From contig NZ_JOKH01000002.1 in NCBI RefSeq assembly GCF_000722635.1, positions 1-64,000 of the forward strand: a DNA stretch of 64,000 nt, given 5' to 3'. Below the pieces are notes generated by a model. That model made no database searches and had not been told where the DNA came from. It saw only the letters and a program-made list of their open reading frames with translations. This document shows positions 57,530-64,000 of this stretch, in pieces (the first letter of the stretch is position 1; every line of letters starts with the position of its first letter). Made by a program: the position numbers and the translations under genes. The stretch comes from Endozoicomonas numazuensis (lineage in GTDB: Bacteria > Pseudomonadota > Gammaproteobacteria > Pseudomonadales > Endozoicomonadaceae).

Positions 57530-58192
57530 ATGGATCTCGAAACCTTTGCCAGCCTGTTTTCAGGCTCACCGTTCAAGCCTTTGCTACGACACCGTAATGC
57601 CGTACTGGACGCGCTTTTGCATCTCAACCGGCAAATTCAAAGCCTTAGCTCTGAAAAAATGCAGGTTCCGTCTAGTACGCCCTGGATAAAGGAACTCCCC
57701 CACCAGCTGGAACTGCTGGAGCAGGAGGTTCTTTCCCGACTGCAAAGACCTTCTCTCACGGCTCAGCCCAGAGAAGTTGTCATAGATATACTGCAGACTC
57801 AAAGCCAGCTGGCTCATCAGATATTTAGACTTTCGGAACGATTAAGTTATCGCCCACTAAGATTGCCGGTAGAGATGATTGTTCCGCTGAACAACCTGAC
57901 CCGGCAGTTTGGCAAGACCGTTTATGAATTAAGGCAAGGTGTCATAGAGCTCAATGAACTCAGTCAGGGCGGATTTAGGAAACAGCACAGCAAAACCCAA
58001 GGAGGCTTTCGAAAAAGCCTAGCATGCTATGTCGATGAGCTCAGAAAGATCAGTCACGAAATCAGAGAGCAAACCTGCCAGATGGAAAGCGAAATAGATC
58101 CGGTGGATGTCGCCCTTCTTTTTTTGATTCTGGACGACATCAGTGACCTGTCTCTATGGATGCGCTCCCTGGTGACTCACCTACAAGCCTGA
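57530..58192 (+). CDS. DUF47/PhoU-related protein (TIGR00153-like)
   Basis: About 220 residues from ATG 57530, where MDLETFASLFSGSPFKPLLRH lines up with the usual start of DUF47 proteins. All-helical, with ELNELSQGGFRK and EIDPVDVALLFLILDDISDL matching conserved C-terminal blocks. Family members sit beside Pit phosphate transporters and probably regulate them; here no pit is adjacent, but a Na/Pi cotransporter lies 2 kb downstream. QGGFRK occurs twice within 15 residues (about 155-169), a small local duplication. An ATG 11 codons earlier is possible; ribosome-binding sites are weak. Confidence 0.7.
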   Translation: MDLETFASLFSGSPFKPLLRHRNAVLDALLHLNRQIQSLSSEKMQVPSSTPWIKELPHQLELLEQEVLSRLQRPSLTAQPREVVIDILQTQSQLAHQIFRLSERLSYRPLRLPVEMIVPLNNLTRQFGKTVYELRQGVIELNELSQGGFRKQHSKTQGGFRKSLACYVDELRKISHEIREQTCQMESEIDPVDVALLFLILDDISDLSLWMRSLVTHLQA

Positions 58193-58214
58193 CAAGACTC
58201 ACCGGACTGCACAG

Positions 58215-58646
58215 TCACTCGTCATCAACAATACAATCAATTCGCTTCTTATTGGTACGATCAAGATAGTCCTGAAAATCTTTGGGTAAACGCCCTGTTG
58301 TTGAACCATACCAACGCACTGTATCTCCGGAAGCAGTCTGATATTCAAAGTTATGTTTGGAGACATTCCTCTTACGCTTCCCTTCCTTGCCCATCTCCTG
58401 AAAAAGATTCAGATCAGACATTGAAAGGCCTTTGGCTTCCATGACTTTTTTGATCTCTTCTACACTCTGAAGCTTTTCTTTTCTTTTCAGATCTTCAGCT
58501 TCTTTTTCCTGATTTTTTTCTTCCAGAACCTCACTCAACCGGTTAATGATGCGTTCCATCTCATCCATACCAATATCTTTGAAGAGAGAACGGATTCTGG
58601 TTTTACTACCGAGACGATGCAGAAGTTCATCAAATATATTCATCAT
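58215..58646 (-). CDS. H-NS-family nucleoid protein
   Basis: A 143-residue protein. Residues 28-75 are a charged coiled-coil dimerisation region. The C-terminal DNA-binding part (about 98-130) reads FEYQTASGDTVRWYGSTTGRLPKDF, related to the H-NS core TWTGQGRTP with an insertion. H-NS proteins bind AT-rich DNA and silence horizontally acquired genes. The sequence is divergent, so it may be a specialised paralogue. It is convergent with the DUF47-like gene and co-directional with queH (31 bp downstream of it). Confidence 0.75.
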   Translation of the reverse strand: MMNIFDELLHRLGSKTRIRSLFKDIGMDEMERIINRLSEVLEEKNQEKEAEDLKRKEKLQSVEEIKKVMEAKGLSMSDLNLFQEMGKEGKRKRNVSKHNFEYQTASGDTVRWYGSTTGRLPKDFQDYLDRTNKKRIDCIVDDE

Positions 58647-58677
58647 CAGACCTCAATGTATCACACACGAAAGCTAT

Positions 58678-59346
58678 TCAGCTTTCACCATAAAATTTGA
58701 TCAGTCGTTTAATTCTTGAACGCCCCTGACTCATCCGCCAGCGATTGGTATCTCTCAGGCTATACACACAACCACAATATTCCTGTTGATAAAAAGCTTC
58801 CTCTTTGGAAACCTCAATCATTCTTGATGCACCACCCTGCTTACGCCAATTAAAAGTCCAGTAAGTGATATCAGGATAGCGATTGGCGGCTTCAACCCCA
58901 CAGTAGTTGATTTGTTCAAGATTTTTCCATCGGGAAATACCCAATGTACTGGAAATAAGATTGAACCCATGTTCAAAAGCATAGAGCGCAGTCCTCTCAA
59001 AACGCATCGAAAAGCAAATCGAACACCTTTCTCCTCGCTCTGGCTCATTCTCAAATCCCTTAATCCGCTCAAACCAGTTTTCTGTATCATAGTCTGCATC
59101 AATAAATTTGATGTTATTTTTTTCACAGTACCGCTTGTTCTCTTTTTTCCTTAACTCATATTCTTCCAGTGGGTGGATATTAGGATTATAAAAAAATACG
59201 GTTTGTTCAATACCTGACGCTTGAATGGCATTCATGATTTCACAGGCACAGGGAGCGCAGCAAGAGTGCAACAAAATGCGCTTTGAGCCATTAGGAGTCT
59301 CCAGAGCAGGTCGCTGATAATTATCAGCTGAATAAGGGGAATTCAT
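58678..59346 (-). CDS. queH: Epoxyqueuosine reductase QueH
   Basis: A 222-residue protein. Cys29, Cys30, Cys33 and Cys35 in [11 protein letters not shown], Cys108 and Cys111 in [10 protein letters not shown], and Cys191 and Cys193 in YCGCVYSL match the QueH (DUF208) metal/cluster cysteine sets. It performs the last step of queuosine synthesis in tRNA, replacing QueG by an unrelated enzyme. The length fits. Followed closely by the H-NS-like gene. Confidence 0.94.
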   Translation of the reverse strand: MNSPYSADNYQRPALETPNGSKRILLHSCCAPCACEIMNAIQASGIEQTVFFYNPNIHPLEEYELRKKENKRYCEKNNIKFIDADYDTENWFERIKGFENEPERGERCSICFSMRFERTALYAFEHGFNLISSTLGISRWKNLEQINYCGVEAANRYPDITYWTFNWRKQGGASRMIEVSKEEAFYQQEYCGCVYSLRDTNRWRMSQGRSRIKRLIKFYGES

Positions 59347-59409
59347 AAATACAGATACCTGAGCCCAACCACGTTGACTCAGTTAAATAGCAAATGGGAC
59401 AATTGAGAA

Positions 59410-59544
59410 ATGATATTTTCTTATATCGAAGAATTAATTAAGAAATATTTGATTTGTTTTTTCAATTTCAGAGACCGCTTAATCGTAGGAAAACCAGCGC
59501 ATCATCTGGAGCCAATCGATCGATTAAAAGACTTAATTAAATGA
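59410..59544 (+). CDS. Possible 44-residue small protein
   Basis: An ATG-started frame (MIFSYIEELIKKYLICFFNF and onward, ending DRLKDLIK) in the gap 59347-59634. The first half is hydrophobic/amphipathic, the second basic. It is AT-rich and lacks a good ribosome-binding site. A hairpin with a T run (59602-59632) follows in the same direction. It may be a real small gene or chance. Confidence 0.25.
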   Translation: MIFSYIEELIKKYLICFFNFRDRLIVGKPAHHLEPIDRLKDLIK

Positions 59545-59601
59545 CAGGTGTAGCCAGAAAATGAGAAGTCTGATTGAATTGCGGCCTTTGCTCATTAACA
59601 A

Positions 59602-59632
59602 AAGACCTGACAAAAGCAGGTCTTAATTTTTT
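59602..59632. terminator. Terminator between small genes
   Basis: AAGACCTG/CAGGTCTT (59602-59609 with 59617-59624), loop ACAAAAG, is followed on the plus strand by AATTTTTT. It could also end the minus-strand gene at 59635 (TTTG tail). Confidence 0.75.
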
Positions 59633-59634
59633 AC

Positions 59635-59847
59635 TTACTTCAGTCCATCTTGCCATTGTTGTATACGCCTTCTTTCGGAAAGTTCAGCTACCGAGCTGGA
59701 AGCCAGAGTCCCCACCAGATCCTTAGCAAAATATTCTCTAACCTCACCGCTGTCCATCAGGACTTTGACCCGACCATTTCTCATGCATTGATACAACCGC
59801 CCCTGCTCGCAGGTGATTCTATCTCTAACTATCAGATTTCCAGCCAT
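59635..59847 (-). CDS. Small protein of unknown function with repeat-borne ribosome-binding site
   Basis: A 70-residue protein (MAGNLIVRDRITCEQGRLYQ and onward, ending RRIQQWQDGLK). It looks like a short beta domain (VKVLMDSGEVREYF) followed by a charged helix; no family recognised. The ATG is directly preceded by six copies of the 9-mer GTTTAGAAG, so AGAAGG sits 8 nt before the ATG and again every 9 nt upstream. Expression could depend on repeat number. A terminator follows. Confidence 0.55.
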   Translation of the reverse strand: MAGNLIVRDRITCEQGRLYQCMRNGRVKVLMDSGEVREYFAKDLVGTLASSSVAELSERRRIQQWQDGLK

Positions 59848-59901
59848 CTTCTAAACCTTCTAAACCTTCTAAACCTTCTAAACCTTCTAAACCTTCTAAA
59901 C
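59848..59901 (-). repeat. Six 9-bp tandem repeats abutting a start codon
   Basis: Six perfect copies of CTTCTAAAC on the plus strand (GTTTAGAAG on the minus) end at the base before the ATG of the 70-residue gene. Each minus-strand unit junction creates AGAAGG, a Shine-Dalgarno-like sequence, and contains TAG in frame with the gene. The remaining gap to 60087 shows no gene. Confidence 0.95.
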
Positions 59902-60087
59902 AATGCCTGTAGCGAAAGAAAACACCTGATCGAAGCTCTCTGTCATAAAACTTGCCATCACGGTTTCTTGAGTGCTTCGCGCCCTTGCTCATAAATTAAG
60001 CCTTCAATCAACGAGGCTATCCTGTCCTCTGACTAAGCAGTCGGACTTCAGGAACCCATATTATCGGGCCTTATTCCTGACTCTTTA

Positions 60088-60105
60088 GTGACAGTTTTGC
60101 GACAG
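60088..60105 (-). promoter_or_regulatory. Pho-box-like site
   Basis: On the minus strand CTGTCGCAAAACTGTCAC matches the E. coli Pho-box pattern of two CTGTCA half-sites spaced 11 bp. It lies 65 bp before the Na/Pi cotransporter start, but is oriented opposite to that gene, which weakens the call. Confidence 0.4.
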
Positions 60106-60169
60106 ATAAATTAATTGAAAAGTCCGGGCCGACAAGCCGATAACGACGATATTAAAGTTTCATTCTGGA

Positions 60170-62011
60170 ATGCTTATGAGCTTTCAATCAGGCATGTTAG
60201 GCCGGCTTTTTTTACCTTCTATCATTGTGATGCTGATTTACGGATTCTGGGTCAGCCCCGAGTTTCGTGTAATAGCTGCCGGTGTTGCTATCTTTCTTTT
60301 TGGTATGGTTTACCTTGAACAGGGCTTCAAGGTTTACACCGGAGGTCTGCTTGAAGCCCTGTTAAAGAAAACAACCGACAAGGTCTGGAAAAGTTTATCT
60401 TTTGGTGTGATCTCTACAGCCTTTCTGCAATCCAGCTCTCTGGTTTCGGTCATTGTTATCTCTTTTCTGAGTGCCGGGCTGATAGGTCTCACTGCGGGTG
60501 TGGGCATCATTTTTGGCGCTAACCTTGGCAGCACTGCAGGTGCCTGGCTGGTTGCAGTCTTTGGCCTGAAAGTAAAATTATCTGCTTATGCCATGCCGCT
60601 GCTCGTAATAGGGCTGATTTTCAAATCTAACCGACATAAAAATATTAACGGGCTAGGCTACATCCTCCTTGGGATAGGCTTTCTATTCCTTGGCATCCAT
60701 TACATGAAGGTCGGGTTTGATGCCTTCAAGAGTTCCATTGATCTCGTTGAATTTGCTATGCAGGGCTTTCTGGGCGTTCTGGTGTACACCGGAGTGGGCA
60801 TGTTGGCCACGATCATTATGCAGTCAACCAACGCAACCATGGTTTTAACCTTCTCAGCCCTTGCTGCTGGTCAGCTCAGTTATGAAAACGCTCTGGCTCT
60901 GGCTATTGGCTCAAATATTGGTACCACTATTACAGCAATCCTTGGCGCAATCAGTGCCAATGCAGAAGGTAAAAGGTTGGCGGTTGCCCATCTCACCTTC
61001 AACATTATCACGGCAATCATTGCTATCGCTGCACTCAAACCTCTGATGGGAGCTGTCGACTATCTGGCCTCCGCTTATGGGATCGCAGCAGATAACTACA
61101 CCCTGAAACTGGCTATCTTTCACAGCCTGTTCAACATCATTGGCATTCTGACGCTATTACCTTTTCTCAATAAAATGGTGCATTGGCTTCAGACACTTTT
61201 TATTGATAACTCACCACAGGTTCCCCTGAATCTTGCTGAAGATGAGTCTCTCAATGTAGAAAGAGCTATTTACCTGAACCCGGTGACTTTAAGCTATCCG
61301 GATACAGCCCTGAGAGCCATTACCAAGGAATGTGGCCACCTCTATCGGAATACTCTGGAGCTGATCTGTTATGGCATTTATCTCAGCGGTGAAAAGCTTC
61401 GAGAGTCGGACAACCTGGATGAGCTGGTTCAAAGCTGGCGAAGAGAAGAACAACCCTGGACCATCAAAGAGTTGTATATTCGCCACATAAAAGGCATCTA
61501 TGCGGATATTATCCAGTATTCAGGCGCTCTGGAGGGACAACTACCAAAACAACAGGCTCAAGAGCTGTTTGCCCTGAAAGTCGCCTGTCGGGATTTTGTA
61601 CAGGCCATCAAACACGTTAAACACATATATAAAAATATGGGCAAGTACACCAACTCCGAGAATGAGCAAATTCGAGAACAATACAATCAACTGAGGCTTT
61701 GTCTGGCTTCAGTTCTAAAGCTGGTTGACATACTGGGTGTTCGACGTAACTACAGTCATATTCGCGAACATACAGACCAACTTAAGAAAGAGCTCAGGGA
61801 AAGGGATGAGCACACAAACCAGACTTTGAATGAACTGATTCGCTCTGGCCAGGTCGATCCATTTGTTGCCAGTTCGCTATTGAACGACAGCGCACATGTT
61901 CACGATGCCTGCACCAGTTTGATTGATGGAGCCGTCATCATGCTCACAAGAGACAGAGAAGAATACCAGGAGTTTGATATGTCATCCGAGCAGCCAAAAA
62001 CCGCAGCCTAA
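60170..62011 (+). CDS. Na/Pi cotransporter with PhoU-like C-terminus (NptA/YjbB type)
   Basis: A 613-residue protein. Residues about 15-345 are the membrane domain, with the duplicated family motifs: AFLQSSSLVSVIVISF (about 84-99) and IIMQSTNATMVLTFSA (about 217-232). Each is followed by a glycine-rich GANLGSTAG or GSNIGTTITA. Residues about 385-600 are helical, PhoU-like. It moves phosphate with sodium; in E. coli YjbB the direction is export. It faces ppx, and a DUF47-like gene is nearby, suggesting a phosphate-homeostasis neighbourhood. The start has a poor ribosome-binding site; a second ATG is at codon 3. Confidence 0.9.
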   Translation: MLMSFQSGMLGRLFLPSIIVMLIYGFWVSPEFRVIAAGVAIFLFGMVYLEQGFKVYTGGLLEALLKKTTDKVWKSLSFGVISTAFLQSSSLVSVIVISFLSAGLIGLTAGVGIIFGANLGSTAGAWLVAVFGLKVKLSAYAMPLLVIGLIFKSNRHKNINGLGYILLGIGFLFLGIHYMKVGFDAFKSSIDLVEFAMQGFLGVLVYTGVGMLATIIMQSTNATMVLTFSALAAGQLSYENALALAIGSNIGTTITAILGAISANAEGKRLAVAHLTFNIITAIIAIAALKPLMGAVDYLASAYGIAADNYTLKLAIFHSLFNIIGILTLLPFLNKMVHWLQTLFIDNSPQVPLNLAEDESLNVERAIYLNPVTLSYPDTALRAITKECGHLYRNTLELICYGIYLSGEKLRESDNLDELVQSWRREEQPWTIKELYIRHIKGIYADIIQYSGALEGQLPKQQAQELFALKVACRDFVQAIKHVKHIYKNMGKYTNSENEQIREQYNQLRLCLASVLKLVDILGVRRNYSHIREHTDQLKKELRERDEHTNQTLNELIRSGQVDPFVASSLLNDSAHVHDACTSLIDGAVIMLTRDREEYQEFDMSSEQPKTAA

Positions 62012-62030
62012 GGCTACGGCTGAGCATCAC

Positions 62031-63527
62031 TCAATTAACATTCAATTTAAAGCCGACTTTATGAAGATACATTCTCTCTCGTTCGAAGTCGGCAGCTGTC
62101 AGTGGATGCTCTTTTAACCAACCTCGCTCGAAGCCAACATTCAAAGTACGACTGCCTGCTTTTAACGCATAATTTGATAATGCCACACCTCGTATGTGAT
62201 TAAGAACAATCCCCATACGAAGGAGAACGGTCAGTTTCAGCAGGTGGTTACTATCGGAGTGTTCAAGCAATCCTTTTGGGATCCCCCTGCGGTGCCCTTG
62301 CACCAGCAGAGCCAATTTCCTTTGTCGCTCCTTACTGAACCCCATCAAATCCGAATGCTGTATCAGATAGGCTCCATGACGGTTGTATTGAGAGTGGGAA
62401 ATATCCAGACCGACCTCACACACCAAAGAAGCCCAGTTCAACAACTCACGATCAGAAGCCTCAAGATCCCAGCTCTGACTTACCTGATCAAAACAGGCCA
62501 GAGCGTGCCTGTTAATCCCTTCTGCATTGGCCCGGTCCACATGATAACGTTCCATCAATGCAGATATGGTTCTCCCCCTGACATCTTCATGGCGGTCCCT
62601 GCCCAACATGTCATAAAGAACGCCTTCCCTGAGAGCGCCCTCTGAATATTGCATTTTCTCAAGCTCGAACGCATCGAAACAAGCCATCAATATTGCCAGT
62701 CCGGCGGGGAAAATCGCCTGACGGTCAGGCTTCAAACCAGGAAAACGAACCCTGCCAGTATGAGAAAATTCCAGCACCCGGCTTTTCAGCATGTCCATTT
62801 TATCCCGGGTAATAACTTCACCATGCCCCATAGCCGAGAGGATAGTGCTCACCGCCCGGATAGAACCTGAAGAACCCACAGCATCAACCCAACCCAAACT
62901 TTTGTAGGCCTGTTCAATGTTCAGAAGCTCCAGACGTGCCGCATAATAGGCTGACTGGAAACGCTCAGTTGAAAGCTCTCCACCAGGAAAAAAACGGTCG
63001 GTATATGCAACACAACCCATATGAAGGCTTTCCAGCAATTTAGGCTCAAAGCGCTCACCCACAATCAACTCGGTGCTACCCCCACCAATATCTACCACCA
63101 CTCGGCGATCATTGTCGTCTGACTGAGTCTGTGCAACGCCAAGGTAAATCAGGCGAGCTTCTTCCCGACCAGCGATAATTTCAATGGGGTGATTAAGAAT
63201 TTTTTCTGCTTTTTCAACAAAATGAGCGCTATTCTTCGCTTTTCGAAGAGCATTGGTTCCTACAACTCTGAGCGCTTGAAAGCATCTTCCTGACATATAT
63301 TGGGCAAACTGCGCCAGACAATTTAGTCCTCTGGTCATGGCCTGTTCAGAAAGACAGTCGTCCTTACTCAACCCGGCAGCCAGCTGCACTTTTTCTCCCA
63401 GGCGCTCAATCGGCCTGATTTCACCCTGTTCCACTCTCGCAACAATCATGTGAAAACTGTTGGAACCCAGATCAATAGCCGCCACTAGTGGCTGGCTGTC
63501 GGACTCAATACGACCCTGGTCTGTCAT
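62031..63527 (-). CDS. ppx: Exopolyphosphatase
   Basis: From ATG 63525-63527 (GAAGAAG upstream) it is 498 residues, near E. coli Ppx (513). Actin-like ATPase-fold motifs are present: AAIDLGSNSFHMIV, VDIGGGSTELIVG and GSSGSIRAV. The C-terminal helical/HD-like domain (about 310-480) includes GLDISHSQYNRHGAYLIQH. It releases phosphate from polyphosphate ends; GppA (pppGpp hydrolysis) is a close paralogue. Position and length favour Ppx. It is convergent with the Na/Pi cotransporter, 19 bp apart. Confidence 0.93.
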   Translation of the reverse strand: MTDQGRIESDSQPLVAAIDLGSNSFHMIVARVEQGEIRPIERLGEKVQLAAGLSKDDCLSEQAMTRGLNCLAQFAQYMSGRCFQALRVVGTNALRKAKNSAHFVEKAEKILNHPIEIIAGREEARLIYLGVAQTQSDDNDRRVVVDIGGGSTELIVGERFEPKLLESLHMGCVAYTDRFFPGGELSTERFQSAYYAARLELLNIEQAYKSLGWVDAVGSSGSIRAVSTILSAMGHGEVITRDKMDMLKSRVLEFSHTGRVRFPGLKPDRQAIFPAGLAILMACFDAFELEKMQYSEGALREGVLYDMLGRDRHEDVRGRTISALMERYHVDRANAEGINRHALACFDQVSQSWDLEASDRELLNWASLVCEVGLDISHSQYNRHGAYLIQHSDLMGFSKERQRKLALLVQGHRRGIPKGLLEHSDSNHLLKLTVLLRMGIVLNHIRGVALSNYALKAGSRTLNVGFERGWLKEHPLTAADFERERMYLHKVGFKLNVN

Positions 63528-63562
63528 AATGTTCTTCTTCGACACTCCCGCAGCCCGATCAA

Positions 63563-63588
63563 TCCGGGTGTTAGATCTAACACCCGGA
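63563..63588. promoter_or_regulatory. 26-bp perfect palindrome upstream of ppx
   Basis: A perfect palindrome with half-site TCCGGGTGTTAGA centred on AGATCT, 36 bp upstream of the ppx start. It could be an operator for a dimeric regulator or a leader hairpin; no T run follows on either strand. Confidence 0.6.
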
Positions 63589-64000
63589 GCTGATGGGTCA
63601 ACGGTTGGTTGAATGATCAGGCCACGACCATACAATCAATTTTGTCATGCATATCATGGCATTGGAGCTTGCATAAACCAGCAATATACCAGAAGGCAGT
63701 GGTTACGGCATATTTACTGTAACCCTGATTCGTCTTTCTTCAAGCCTTCGTGCACGCGTCATTAGCCGCGAATTTGTGACATTAAACAAGGCGGGGGACC
63801 AGCTTTCTGGAACTAAAAAGTCATCCAGTGTATAAATCTCATCAGTCATGAATTTACGAATGACTGAATCTGATTCAGACTATCAGCCATATACAAATAA
63901 CCATAACTCTGTAAACTACCACTTATTATTAATCAGAGTGCCGAATTTGTTTCCAGGGTAGCCCCTTTGCTATGATTCGAGCTCTGACATTAAGCAAGAT
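63589..64000. other. Right-edge intergenic region
   Basis: No gene is supported. Near the end TTGTTT (about 63950) and TATGAT (about 63970), 18 bp apart, could be a promoter for a plus-strand gene beyond the window. In Pseudomonas ppx is divergent from trxA, which would fit, but this cannot be seen. Confidence 0.35.

Noticed and set aside
59650-59994. Plus-strand frame with LLN repeats
   Set aside because: It is the translation of the 9-bp repeat array antisense to the small gene and has no independent support.

Overview
The window comes from a marine-type, probably host-associated gammaproteobacterium. Conserved blocks have Pseudomonas/Oceanospirillales-like order (oxyR-recG, rpoZ-spoT, gmk-yicC, rph/crc/pyrE, slmA, argB, dut-coaBC, radC, rpmB-rpmG). 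Between them lie accessory genes with eukaryote-like flavour: an S10 serine carboxypeptidase, an inositol oxygenase, a flavin monooxygenase and two large Ser/Thr-rich effector-like proteins. This combination resembles Endozoicomonas-like bacteria, but the genus is an inference from gene content only.

Layout. 1-510: leader and three tandem promoters of an rRNA operon that reads out of the left edge. 756-6541: minus-strand SRPBCC protein, bile-acid/sodium symporter-type carrier, SulP transporter, secreted helical protein, RDD protein and glutathione peroxidase. 7064-7226: a Fur-box promoter driving a transcript of about 130 nt with its own terminator (candidate sRNA). 7329-14645: secreted carboxypeptidase, fruBKA fructose PTS operon with divergent cra/fruR and two operators, and a Tat-signal inositol oxygenase. 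14724-18057: oxyR-recG operon, split by a 168-bp palindromic MITE-like element. 18247-26931: a 1057-residue repeat-containing protein, two Rossmann oxidoreductases, an RsgA-type GTPase behind an attenuator-like leader, GNAT, FMO and RidA. 27048-30163: a secreted protein, spoT and rpoZ. 30515-39299: OmpR/EnvZ-like pair, exported unknown, ptsG, orphan sugar-binding protein, aminopeptidase P, second MITE copy and a small zinc-ribbon gene with no canonical start codon. 39468-53543: gmk, yicC, rph, zeta-toxin-like ATPase, crc, pyrE, slmA, argB, dut, coaBC, radC, third MITE copy, rpmB-rpmG. 53909-55692: an AAA ATPase/PIN nuclease pair that looks like a mobile defence or toxin module. 55909-63527: trhP, a DUF47/PhoU-like protein, an H-NS-like protein, queH, small genes, a Na/Pi cotransporter and ppx.

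Themes. Sugar uptake through PTS (fructose operon with its repressor; glucose EIICB). Oxidative and iron stress (oxyR, glutathione peroxidase, Fur-controlled RNA). Phosphate handling (DUF47-like, Na/Pi cotransporter, ppx, a Pho-box-like site). tRNA wobble modification (trhP, queH). The most interesting signals are the Fur-controlled RNA, the ATPase/PIN pair, the MITE family with a compensatory base-pair change, the short-ORF/alternate-hairpin leader of the RsgA paralogue, and several tandem repeats placed at gene starts or ends. Coordinates of motifs were read by eye; no database search was possible.
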